Assembly: GCF_008084905.1 (NCBI RefSeq) | Contig: NZ_VSFC01000052.1 | Location: forward strand, 310,001-374,000 | Direction: 5' to 3' | DNA: 64,000 nucleotides | Source: Xanthomarina maritima | GTDB taxonomy: Bacteria > Bacteroidota > Bacteroidia > Flavobacteriales > Flavobacteriaceae | Shown: positions 17,521-25,051 of the stretch, one piece after another | Layout: each line of letters begins with the position of its first letter | Position numbering within the stretch: position 1 is the first letter of the stretch | Translations under genes and position numbers: made by a program | Notes under the pieces: model-generated | The model's input: the letters and a program-made list of their open reading frames with translations, nothing else | Told to the model about the DNA's origin: nothing | The model's database searches: none

Positions 17521-19560
17521 TTATTTGTTTTCTATTAAACCTGCACGTTTTAATAAGGCTTCAGGCTTTGGTTCTTGACCTCTAAAGCGTTTATAAAGTA
17601 CCATTGGGTCTTCAGTTCCACCTTGAGACAAAACATTGTTTTTAAATTTTGTAGCGACTTCTTTGTTAAAAATGCCTTTTTCTTTAAATAATTCAAAAGC
17701 ATCTGCATCTAAAACTTCAGCCCATTTATAACTATAATAACCAGATGAATATCCTCCTTGAAAAATATGTGAAAAAGACGTGCTCATACAGTTTTCTGCC
17801 ACATCTGGATATAATAGGGTGTTTTCGAAAGCTTCTTTTTCGTGCTCTTTTACATTTGTTATTGTCTCTGGAGAATCTCCAGAATGCCAACTCATATCAA
17901 GTAATCCAAAACTTATTTGACGTAAGGTTTGCATACCTTCATGAAAAGTTGAAGAAGCTTTTATTTTTTCAATTAAATCCATAGGAATCACTTCTCCTGT
18001 TTCATAATGAGTAGCAAATAATTCTAAAGCTTCTTTTTCGTAACACCAGTTCTCCAACACCTGACTTGGTAATTCTACAAAATCCCAAAACACACTAGTT
18101 CCTGATAAACTTGGATAGGTTGTGTTTGCTAACATGCCATGAAGTGCATGACCAAATTCATGAAACAAAGTAGTCACTTCATTAAAAGTTAATAAAGAGG
18201 GTTTGCTTTTTGTAGGTTTGGTGAAGTTGCAAACTATGGAAATATGTGGACGAGAGTTTTCCCCATTTTTAAGATATTGAGGTTTGTAAGATGTCATCCA
18301 AGCACCATTTCTTTTTCCTGGTCTTGGGAAAAAATCTGCATAAAAGATGGATACTAAATCACCTATATTGTTTGTTACTAGATAAGTTAATACATCTTCG
18401 TGGTATTTATCAATGGTTGAAATCTCTTCGAAATGCAAACCATATAGTTTTTCGGAAATATTAAAAACCCCTTGAATTACGTTTTCAAGTTTGAAATAAG
18501 GCTTTAGTTTTTCATCATCTAAATTGAATAATTTCTGCTTTAATTTTTCAGCATAATAAGATGCATCCCATTTTTGAAGTTGATCAATATGGTCTAATTC
18601 TTTAGCGAATGCTTCAAGTTCTTTAAATTCCTTTAATGCTGCAGGTTTTGCTTTCTCAAGAAGTTCGTTTAGAAAAGAATCTACTTTTTTAGGAGTTTTA
18701 GCCATGCGTTCTTCCAAAACAAAGTGAGCATGTGTTTTATAACCTAATAAATTGGCTCTTTGATAACGAAGTTTTGTAATTTTCAAAACGTTTTCCTGAT
18801 TGTCTAAAGCATCGTTATTAAAAGCTTTGGCTCCTGAAGCGATGGCTAGTTTTTTACGTAACTCTCGATTATCTGAATAAGTCATAAATGGAATATAACT
18901 TGGGTAATCTAAAGTAATTAACCAACCCTCTTTACCTTTAGATTCTGCTAATTGTTGTGCAGCTTCTTTGGCGCCTTCAGGTAATCCAGATAAATCTTCT
19001 TCATTGGTTAAAAGCATTTCAAACTTGTTAGTTTCTGCTAAAACATTTTCACCAAACTTTAATTTTAGTTTGCTTAATTCTTTATCGATTTCTCTTAATT
19101 TCTGTTTTTTATCTTCAGGCAGATTGGCACCATTTCTAGAAAAACTTTTATATTTTTTATCTAATAAGGTTTGTTGCTCTGTTGAAAGGTTCAATGAATT
19201 TCTGTCATTATAAACAGTTTTAATTCTTTTAAATAAATTTTCGTTTAAAGTTATATCATTACTGAATTCAGATAATAGAGGAGATACTTCTTGAGCAATT
19301 TTCTGTATTTCATCATTGGTTTCAGCTGAGTTTAAATTGAAAAAAATACTCGAGATTCTATCTAATTCTTCACCTGAAAAATCTAGAGCTTCAATCGTAT
19401 TTTCAAATGATGGTTTTTCAGAATTATTTGTAATGACTTCGATTTCTTTTTTTGCCTTTTCTATGGCTATTTTAAAAGCTGGAAAAAAGTTGTCGTTATT
19501 AATTTTAGAAAATGGTGCAGTTTGAAACTGAGTATCAAATGGTTTGTTAAGAATGTTCAT
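17521..19560 (-). CDS. M3 family zinc metallopeptidase (oligopeptidase A/Dcp-like)
   Basis: 679 residues, the normal length for M3 peptidases such as Dcp or PrlC. The zinc site HEFGH (about residues 467-471, in LFHEFGHALHGML) and the downstream zinc-ligand Glu in FVELPSQVLENW are present. The N-terminal all-helical lid region is rich in Lys and Glu. The start MNILNKPFDTQFQTAPFSKI lacks a signal peptide, so a cytoplasmic oligopeptide-degrading role is likely. Dcp versus OpdA type is not settled. It precedes the ECF sigma gene on the same strand. Confidence 0.93.
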   Translation of the reverse strand: MNILNKPFDTQFQTAPFSKINNDNFFPAFKIAIEKAKKEIEVITNNSEKPSFENTIEALDFSGEELDRISSIFFNLNSAETNDEIQKIAQEVSPLLSEFSNDITLNENLFKRIKTVYNDRNSLNLSTEQQTLLDKKYKSFSRNGANLPEDKKQKLREIDKELSKLKLKFGENVLAETNKFEMLLTNEEDLSGLPEGAKEAAQQLAESKGKEGWLITLDYPSYIPFMTYSDNRELRKKLAIASGAKAFNNDALDNQENVLKITKLRYQRANLLGYKTHAHFVLEERMAKTPKKVDSFLNELLEKAKPAALKEFKELEAFAKELDHIDQLQKWDASYYAEKLKQKLFNLDDEKLKPYFKLENVIQGVFNISEKLYGLHFEEISTIDKYHEDVLTYLVTNNIGDLVSIFYADFFPRPGKRNGAWMTSYKPQYLKNGENSRPHISIVCNFTKPTKSKPSLLTFNEVTTLFHEFGHALHGMLANTTYPSLSGTSVFWDFVELPSQVLENWCYEKEALELFATHYETGEVIPMDLIEKIKASSTFHEGMQTLRQISFGLLDMSWHSGDSPETITNVKEHEKEAFENTLLYPDVAENCMSTSFSHIFQGGYSSGYYSYKWAEVLDADAFELFKEKGIFNKEVATKFKNNVLSQGGTEDPMVLYKRFRGQEPKPEALLKRAGLIENK

Positions 19561-19664
19561 TTATAGTATGAGTGTATCTAAAAATCCGTGTCTTATTTTT
19601 CTTACTAAGAGATTGATTTTCTGATTATTAACTTTATTTTAAGAGTTTATTTGAATTTAAATTC

Positions 19665-19672
19665 TACTTTTG
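19665..19672 (+). promoter_or_regulatory. -7 box (TACTTTTG) with no gene downstream
   Basis: An exact plus-strand TAnnTTTG box followed by GCATC. No plus-strand gene follows: purE at 19758 is on the other strand. A hairpin and a terminator follow within 90 bp, so this may drive a small RNA. The -33 region is poor. Confidence 0.4.
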
Positions 19673-19677
19673 CATCA

Positions 19678-19760
19678 GATTTTTCATGAGAGTTTTAAGT
19701 GACTCTTTTAAATAATTGATTAATAGCGTTAAAACCTCGGCTCCAAGTCGAGGTTTTTTA
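19678..19760 (+). ncRNA. Candidate small RNA or leader-peptide unit
   Basis: An orphan unit: -7 box at 19665, a possible stem AGAGT/ACTCT (19689-19704 region), a nine-codon ORF MRVLSDSFK (19686-19715), and a 9-bp terminator stem at 19731-19757 ending in TTTTTT. No plus-strand gene follows. It could be a small RNA, or the hairpin may simply be the purE terminator with a chance upstream box. The exact 5' end is inferred from the box. Confidence 0.33.
19731..19757. terminator. Terminator hairpin beside purE
   Basis: AAAACCTCG (19731-19739) pairs with CGAGGTTTT (19749-19757) around a 9-nt loop. It abuts the purE stop at 19758 and can end purE on the minus strand. The stronger T-run (TTTTTT) is on the plus strand. 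Confidence 0.75.
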
Positions 19761-20240
19761 TTTTAAATCTTTTGCAGATTCAATAACTTTTGCTTTTAAT
19801 CCTTCTTTATAAAGAACAATTTTGTCTAAAACGCATGTGTCTGAACTACCAATTATTTGTGCTGCTAAAATGCCTGCATTTTTTGCTCCATTTAGCGCTA
19901 CTGTAGCTACAGGAACACCACCAGGCATTTGAAGTATTGATAAGATAGAATCCCAGCCATCTATAGAATTACTGCTTTTTACAGGAACTCCAATAACTGG
20001 AAGAGGAGATAAAGAGGCAATCATTCCTGGTAAATGTGCTGCTCCACCGGCTCCAGCAATAATTACTGAAAATCCACGAGTATGAGCATGTTTTCCATAA
20101 TCGAATAATTTTTCTGGTGTTCTATGTGCAGAAACAATATCTACTTCTATTTCTATGTCAAAACCAGTTAAAATATCTATGGCTTCTTGCATCACTGGTA
20201 GGTCGCTTTTGCTTCCCATAATAATTCCTACTTTGCTCAT
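19758..20240 (-). CDS. purE: N5-carboxyaminoimidazole ribonucleotide mutase
   Basis: 160 residues, class I PurE. It converts N5-CAIR made by PurK to CAIR in purine biosynthesis. The substrate loop MGSKSDLPVM, the catalytic-His motif SAHRTPEKL and the glycine-rich AGAGGAAHLPGM are all visible. It lies 2 bp downstream of purK, in the canonical pair. A terminator hairpin abuts its stop. Confidence 0.97.
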   Translation of the reverse strand: MSKVGIIMGSKSDLPVMQEAIDILTGFDIEIEVDIVSAHRTPEKLFDYGKHAHTRGFSVIIAGAGGAAHLPGMIASLSPLPVIGVPVKSSNSIDGWDSILSILQMPGGVPVATVALNGAKNAGILAAQIIGSSDTCVLDKIVLYKEGLKAKVIESAKDLK

Positions 20241-20242
20241 AA

Positions 20243-21397
20243 TTATTCGCTTATAACTTTAATTGTGTTTTTTACTTCTTCTGCAATCCGCCTGGCTTCG
20301 CTTAAATCTTTATTAACAATGGTTACATGTCCCATTTTTCGAAAGGGTCTGGTTTGTTTTTTGCCATAAATATGTGGAGTAACACCAGGCATTTTCATAA
20401 TATTCTCAATATTTTGATAAACGACATTTCCAGTATATCCTTCAGCACCAACCAAATTTACCATAATTCCTCCAACTTTACTATCTGTTTTTCCTAATGG
20501 TAAATTTAAAATGGCTCTTAAATGTTGTTCAAATTGAGATGTATAACTTGACTCAATAGTATGATGACCTGAGTTATGAGGTCTAGGTGCAACTTCATTA
20601 ACAAGTATATCATCATTTTTTGTCTGAAACATTTCAACTGCTAATAAACCAACATGGTTAAAGGCTTGAGACACTTTTAAAGCAATTTCTGTTGCTTTTT
20701 TAGCTACTTTTTCATCTATTCTGGCAGGACAAATTACATATTCAACTTGGTTAGCTTCCGGATGAAACTCCATTTCCACAACTGGATATGTTGCAACTTC
20801 ACCTTTAGAATTTCTTGCAACTATAACCGCTAATTCATTTTTAAAAGGAATCATGTCTTCTGCAATACATTCCACATTTGGTAAGCCTTCTAAATCGGCT
20901 TCCGTTCTAATAATTTTCACTCCTGTTCCATCATAACCAAATTGAGCACTTTTCCATACAAAAGGGAATTCCAATCCACCATTGTGTATTGCGTCTATAA
21001 TTTCTGAAGCATAAGCAAATCTTGAAAAATCTGCTGTTGGAATATCGTGATCTCTATAAAATAATTTTTGAGTAGCCTTATTTTGAATGGTTCTCAAAGT
21101 TTTAGCCGATGGATATACTTTAATACCTTCTTTTTCTAAAGCTTCAAGTGCTTTTGTATTGACGTTTTCAATTTCGAATGTAAGAACATCTACATGTTTG
21201 CCAAAGTTATAAACAGCATCGAAGTCCATTAAATCTCCCAAGTGAAATTCATTACATGCAATCTTACAAGGAGCTTCATCACTTGCGTCTAGAACAGAAG
21301 TGTAGATGTCAAATTTTCTGGTATCATTAAGTATCATTTTACCTAATTGTCCACCCCCAAGAATGCCTAGTTTAAATGTTGAAGAGAAAAAATTCAT
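20243..21397 (-). CDS. purK: N5-carboxyaminoimidazole ribonucleotide synthase
   Basis: 384 residues of the ATP-grasp family. It carboxylates AIR with bicarbonate and ATP to N5-CAIR for PurE. It has the N-terminal nucleotide motif GILGGGQLGKMI, the ATP-grasp segment FVWKSAQFGYDGTGVK and the metal-binding NEVAPRPHNSGHHT. It is first of the purK-purE operon and is divergent from hpt-adk, another purine gene, across a ~125-bp spacer. Confidence 0.96.
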   Translation of the reverse strand: MNFFSSTFKLGILGGGQLGKMILNDTRKFDIYTSVLDASDEAPCKIACNEFHLGDLMDFDAVYNFGKHVDVLTFEIENVNTKALEALEKEGIKVYPSAKTLRTIQNKATQKLFYRDHDIPTADFSRFAYASEIIDAIHNGGLEFPFVWKSAQFGYDGTGVKIIRTEADLEGLPNVECIAEDMIPFKNELAVIVARNSKGEVATYPVVEMEFHPEANQVEYVICPARIDEKVAKKATEIALKVSQAFNHVGLLAVEMFQTKNDDILVNEVAPRPHNSGHHTIESSYTSQFEQHLRAILNLPLGKTDSKVGGIMVNLVGAEGYTGNVVYQNIENIMKMPGVTPHIYGKKQTRPFRKMGHVTIVNKDLSEARRIAEEVKNTIKVISE

Positions 21398-21494
21398 TGA
21401 TTCAATTTTCTACAAAAGTACAAATCAAAACCCTTTGAAAAAACTAAAACCTAAACAATCTAAATTAGAATTCGTAAAACGATAATCAAATGAT

Positions 21495-21502
21495 TATCTT
21501 TG
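21495..21502 (+). promoter_or_regulatory. -7 promoter box (TATCTTTG) of hpt-adk
   Basis: An exact TAnnTTTG box. The upstream in-frame ATG at 21490 overlaps it, so translation should begin downstream, at the GTG at 21523. Confidence 0.62.
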
Positions 21503-21522
21503 CATTTCTAAAATTAAAACAA

Positions 21523-22632
21523 GTGGTAAAGCTACACGATTTACAATTTAAGCCTTTTATTTCTGAAGAAGAGATACAAAAGACGGTTCAACGTATGGCA
21601 AATGAGATTGCCAAAGAATTAAAAGATGAAGTTCCAGTATTTATTGGCATCTTAAATGGCTCTTTTATGTTTGTAAGCGATTTTGTTAAAAAGTATCCGA
21701 AACCTTGTGAAGTTACTTTTATAAAGTTAGCTTCTTACGAAGGAGTTAAATCTACCGAAGACATTCAACGTTTAATTGGTTTGACACAAGATTTAAGCGG
21801 AAGAACAGTAGTAATTTTAGAAGATATAATAGATTCTGGAAATACACTTGAAGAAGTTCATAGAATTTTTAAAAGTGAAAATGTAAAGCAACTCATTATT
21901 ACAACACTTTTTTACAAACCAGAAGCTTATAAAAAAGATTATAAATTACATTATGTAGGTATTGAAATTCCAGATAAATTCATTGTAGGCTATGGCTTAG
22001 ATTATAATGGTTTAGGAAGAGATTTGCCTTCAGTATATCAATTAAAAACAACACAACACATGACAAATTTAGTGCTATTTGGCCCTCCAGGAGCAGGTAA
22101 AGGAACACAAGCTAATTTTTTAAAAGAAAAGTATAACTTAATTCATATTTCAACAGGAGATGTGTTTCGTTTTAATATTAAAAATGAAACAGCTCTTGGT
22201 ATGATTGCTAAATCATACATGGATAAAGGCGAATTAGTTCCAGACCAAGTAACTATAGATATGTTAAATGCTGAAGTTGAAAAAAATGCTGATGCTAACG
22301 GATTTATCTTTGACGGTTTTCCAAGAACAAATGCTCAAGCTGATGCTTTAGATAAATTAATGAACTCTAAAGATTCTCAAATTAATGCTATGGTTGCTCT
22401 TGAAGTTGCCGATGAAGTATTGGTAGAGCGTTTGTTAGAAAGAGGAAAAACAAGTGGTCGTGCTGATGATGCAGACGAAAGTATAATTAGAAATAGAATT
22501 AAAGAATATTACACAAAAACAGCCATATTAAAAGATTATTATTCAGCTCAAAATAAATATTTTGGAGTAGATGGTGTTGGTAGTATTGAAGATATTACAA
22601 AACGCTTAAGTACTGTAATAGATAAAATTTAA
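21523..22632 (+). CDS. Fused hypoxanthine phosphoribosyltransferase-adenylate kinase
   Basis: 369 residues from GTG 21523 (the ATG at 21490 lies in the promoter box). Residues 1-178 are a type I phosphoribosyltransferase with the PRPP loop ILEDIIDSGNTLE (98-110) and the purine-binding VGYGLDYNGLGRD. Residues 181-369 are adenylate kinase with the P-loop GPPGAGKGTQ (187-196), NMP lid ISTGDVFR and GFPRTNAQAD. The kinase lacks the long zinc lid. The join is one continuous frame with no stop or shift. Domain order suggests linked salvage (hypoxanthine or guanine to nucleotide) and AMP phosphorylation. Genes for purine synthesis lie divergently upstream and obgE follows. Confidence 0.93.
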   Translation: MVKLHDLQFKPFISEEEIQKTVQRMANEIAKELKDEVPVFIGILNGSFMFVSDFVKKYPKPCEVTFIKLASYEGVKSTEDIQRLIGLTQDLSGRTVVILEDIIDSGNTLEEVHRIFKSENVKQLIITTLFYKPEAYKKDYKLHYVGIEIPDKFIVGYGLDYNGLGRDLPSVYQLKTTQHMTNLVLFGPPGAGKGTQANFLKEKYNLIHISTGDVFRFNIKNETALGMIAKSYMDKGELVPDQVTIDMLNAEVEKNADANGFIFDGFPRTNAQADALDKLMNSKDSQINAMVALEVADEVLVERLLERGKTSGRADDADESIIRNRIKEYYTKTAILKDYYSAQNKYFGVDGVGSIEDITKRLSTVIDKI

Positions 22633-22706
22633 ACATTATTCCTTTTAAACTGGAATCCAAGCAATAAGTTTCATTAAAAATAGTTCCACTTGAGTGGGAT
22701 ATAATT

Positions 22707-23705
22707 ATGACTGAGGGAAATTTTGTAGACTACGTAAAACTTCATGTGTCTTCTGGAAAAGGAGGTAAGGGTTCAATGCACTTACATCGTGAGAAATTTA
22801 TTGAAAAAGGTGGTCCAGATGGTGGAGATGGTGGACGTGGAGGTCATGTTATTATGAGAGGGAATTCTAATCTATGGACACTTTATACTTATAAATTTAA
22901 AAGACATTTTAGAGCTGGTCATGGTGAGCATGGAAGCAAAAGTAGAAGTACAGGAGCAGATGGAGAAGATGTTTATATGGATGTGCCTTTAGGGACTTTG
23001 GTAAGAGACAGAGAAACTAATGAGATTATCTTTGAAATAACAGAAGATGGTGAAGAAAAAATTATTGCTAAAGGTGGCATGGGAGGACGTGGTAATTGGC
23101 ACTTTAAAACTTCTACAAACCAAACACCTAGATATGCGCAACCTGGAACTCCTGGCGAAGAACTAGATATAGTTTTAGAACTTAAAGTATTGGCTGATGT
23201 TGGTCTAGTTGGATTCCCTAATGCTGGAAAATCTACGTTGCTATCAGTTGTTAGTGCTGCTAAACCAAAAATTGCAGATTACGAGTTTACAACCTTAAAA
23301 CCCAATTTAGGAATTGTAGAATATCGAGATTTTAAAACCTTTGTGATGGCAGATATTCCTGGTATTATAGAAGGAGCAGCAGAAGGAAAAGGTCTTGGTC
23401 ATTACTTTTTACGACATATTGAAAGGAATTCGGTTTTATTATTTTTAATTCCTGCAGATGCGCCAGATATTAGAAAACAATATGATATTCTTCTAGACGA
23501 ATTAAAGCGATATAATCCTGAGATTTTAGACAAGGAAAGATTGATTGCTATTTCTAAATGCGATATGCTTGATGATGAGTTAAAAGCCGAATTAAAAGCC
23601 GAGTTAGATAAAACTCTTCCAGTAAAATATATGTTTATATCGTCTGTTGCTCAACAAGGAATTACTGAGTTGAAAGACAAACTTTGGATGATGTTAAACG
23701 AATAA
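22707..23705 (+). CDS. obgE: Obg-family GTPase
   Basis: 332 residues: the glycine-rich Obg fold at 1-160 ([14 protein letters not shown]) and a G domain with P-loop GFPNAGKST (169-177), [16 protein letters not shown] (G3) and ISKCDM (G4 variant of NKxD). The Obg C-terminal domain found in some homologues is absent, as in other Bacteroidota. It is a ribosome-associated GTPase linked to 50S assembly and growth control. It lies 74 bp after hpt-adk, likely in the same transcript. Confidence 0.95.
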   Translation: MTEGNFVDYVKLHVSSGKGGKGSMHLHREKFIEKGGPDGGDGGRGGHVIMRGNSNLWTLYTYKFKRHFRAGHGEHGSKSRSTGADGEDVYMDVPLGTLVRDRETNEIIFEITEDGEEKIIAKGGMGGRGNWHFKTSTNQTPRYAQPGTPGEELDIVLELKVLADVGLVGFPNAGKSTLLSVVSAAKPKIADYEFTTLKPNLGIVEYRDFKTFVMADIPGIIEGAAEGKGLGHYFLRHIERNSVLLFLIPADAPDIRKQYDILLDELKRYNPEILDKERLIAISKCDMLDDELKAELKAELDKTLPVKYMFISSVAQQGITELKDKLWMMLNE

Positions 23706-23756
23706 TTCTTTCAAAAAATATGTAAGAATGTCATTTTTCATATCTTTAAAAGAAAA

Positions 23757-24272
23757 ATGAAAAAGTTAGCCTCAATATTTTTTCTGTTATTTTGTTTATC
23801 CTGTGGAGTAACCGTGAATTACGATTACGAGAAAAACACCGATTTTTCTAAGTACAAGTCATATAGTTATTTTACCAATATGAATCTAGGATTGAGCGAA
23901 TTGGATACCAACCGATTTTTTAATGCCTTGGATGAGACCATGTCCTTAAAAGGATTTGTACTTGCTGAAGATTCCGATTTTATTATCGACATTGAAAGTT
24001 CTACTTATCAAGAAGTACAAAGTGGATCTTCTGTTGGAGTAGGCGTTGGTGGAGGCAATGTTGGAGGAGGAGTTTCTGTTGGAATTCCTATTGGTCAAGC
24101 TAATATAACTAGGCAAATAAAATTCGATTTTGTAGATGCCAAAACCAACAAATTATTTTGGCAAGCCATTAGTAGCGAATCAGATGTTCTAACAGATAAT
24201 CCTAGCGAACGTGAAGAACAGTTTAAAGCTGTGGTAACTAAAGTTCTTGAAGGATTTCCTCCGAAAAAATAA
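23757..24272 (+). CDS. DUF4136 lipoprotein
   Basis: 171 residues. A lipoprotein signal ends in LSCG with the acylated Cys at 16. The mature part starts VNYDYEKNTDFSKYKSYSYF, the typical DUF4136 opening. A Gly/Val-rich stretch (SVGVGVGGGNVGGGVSVGIP) sits mid-protein, followed by a beta-strand region. The likely location is the outer membrane or periplasmic face; the function is unknown. Confidence 0.85.
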   Translation: MKKLASIFFLLFCLSCGVTVNYDYEKNTDFSKYKSYSYFTNMNLGLSELDTNRFFNALDETMSLKGFVLAEDSDFIIDIESSTYQEVQSGSSVGVGVGGGNVGGGVSVGIPIGQANITRQIKFDFVDAKTNKLFWQAISSESDVLTDNPSEREEQFKAVVTKVLEGFPPKK

Positions 24273-24371
24273 AAATCTCCTAAAATATTATTGTATCGTT
24301 AACTCTCTGTTAAATAATATTGAGCTATGATTTTCTTTACTTTAATTTGATAAAACTAAAACCAATTAAAA

Positions 24372-24932
24372 ATGAGAACATTAGCAAAAATACTTGCCTT
24401 AATTATTGTTTCTATTACTACTCACGCTCAAAACATGATTGGTCCACAAGAAGGATTTTCTCCAGAAATTGGGACTATGGTTTCTATGCTTAACGATTTA
24501 AGCAATAGAGTAGAATACACAGTTAAAGATCTTGATGTCGAAAAATTAGACTTTTTAATGGATGATAAAGCCAATAGAATTGGTTCTTTAATTATGCATT
24601 TGGCTGCAACAGAAGCTTTTTACCAAGTGTATACGTTTGAAAATAGAGAATTTAACAAAGAAGAAAAAGCACAATGGAAAGTTGCTATGGGACTTGGAGA
24701 TGAGGCTAGAGAAGAATACCAAGGACTTGATGTAAACTACTATTTAGACATTTATAAAGGAGTTCGTGAAAAAACAATTGCTTTGCTAAAAGAAAAAGAC
24801 GATGCTTGGTTTCAAAGTGTTCCAAAAGGTTATAATATGAATAATCATTGGGCTTGGTTTCATGTAATGGAACATCAATCCAGTCATTTAGGACAAATAC
24901 TATTAATTAAAAAACGACTTCCTGTTGAATAA
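24372..24932 (+). CDS. Secreted DinB-like four-helix protein
   Basis: 186 residues. The N-terminal signal MRTLAKILALIIVSITTHAQ is followed by a DinB/YfiT-type four-helix bundle. The three putative metal ligands are His near LIMHLAATEAF and the pair in FHVMEHQSSHLGQ. The DinB superfamily includes metal-dependent thiol transferases. A signal peptide is unusual for these usually cytosolic proteins. It is monocistronic with a strong terminator. Confidence 0.8.
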   Translation: MRTLAKILALIIVSITTHAQNMIGPQEGFSPEIGTMVSMLNDLSNRVEYTVKDLDVEKLDFLMDDKANRIGSLIMHLAATEAFYQVYTFENREFNKEEKAQWKVAMGLGDEAREEYQGLDVNYYLDIYKGVREKTIALLKEKDDAWFQSVPKGYNMNNHWAWFHVMEHQSSHLGQILLIKKRLPVE

Positions 24933-24933
24933 A

Positions 24934-24957
24934 AAAAGAGGCTAGTTAGCCTCTTTT
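24934..24957 (+). terminator. Intrinsic terminator of the DinB-like gene
   Basis: AAAAGAGGC (24934-24942) pairs with GCCTCTTTT (24949-24957) around TAGTTA, followed by more T, directly after the stop codon. Confidence 0.87.
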
Positions 24958-25051
24958 TTTTATAAAATATGTATGTAATTATTGGAGCAGTATTTTATAC
25001 TTATTCAATAAGTATATGTTTTTTGTCGTATTATTATCCAAATACTAACAA

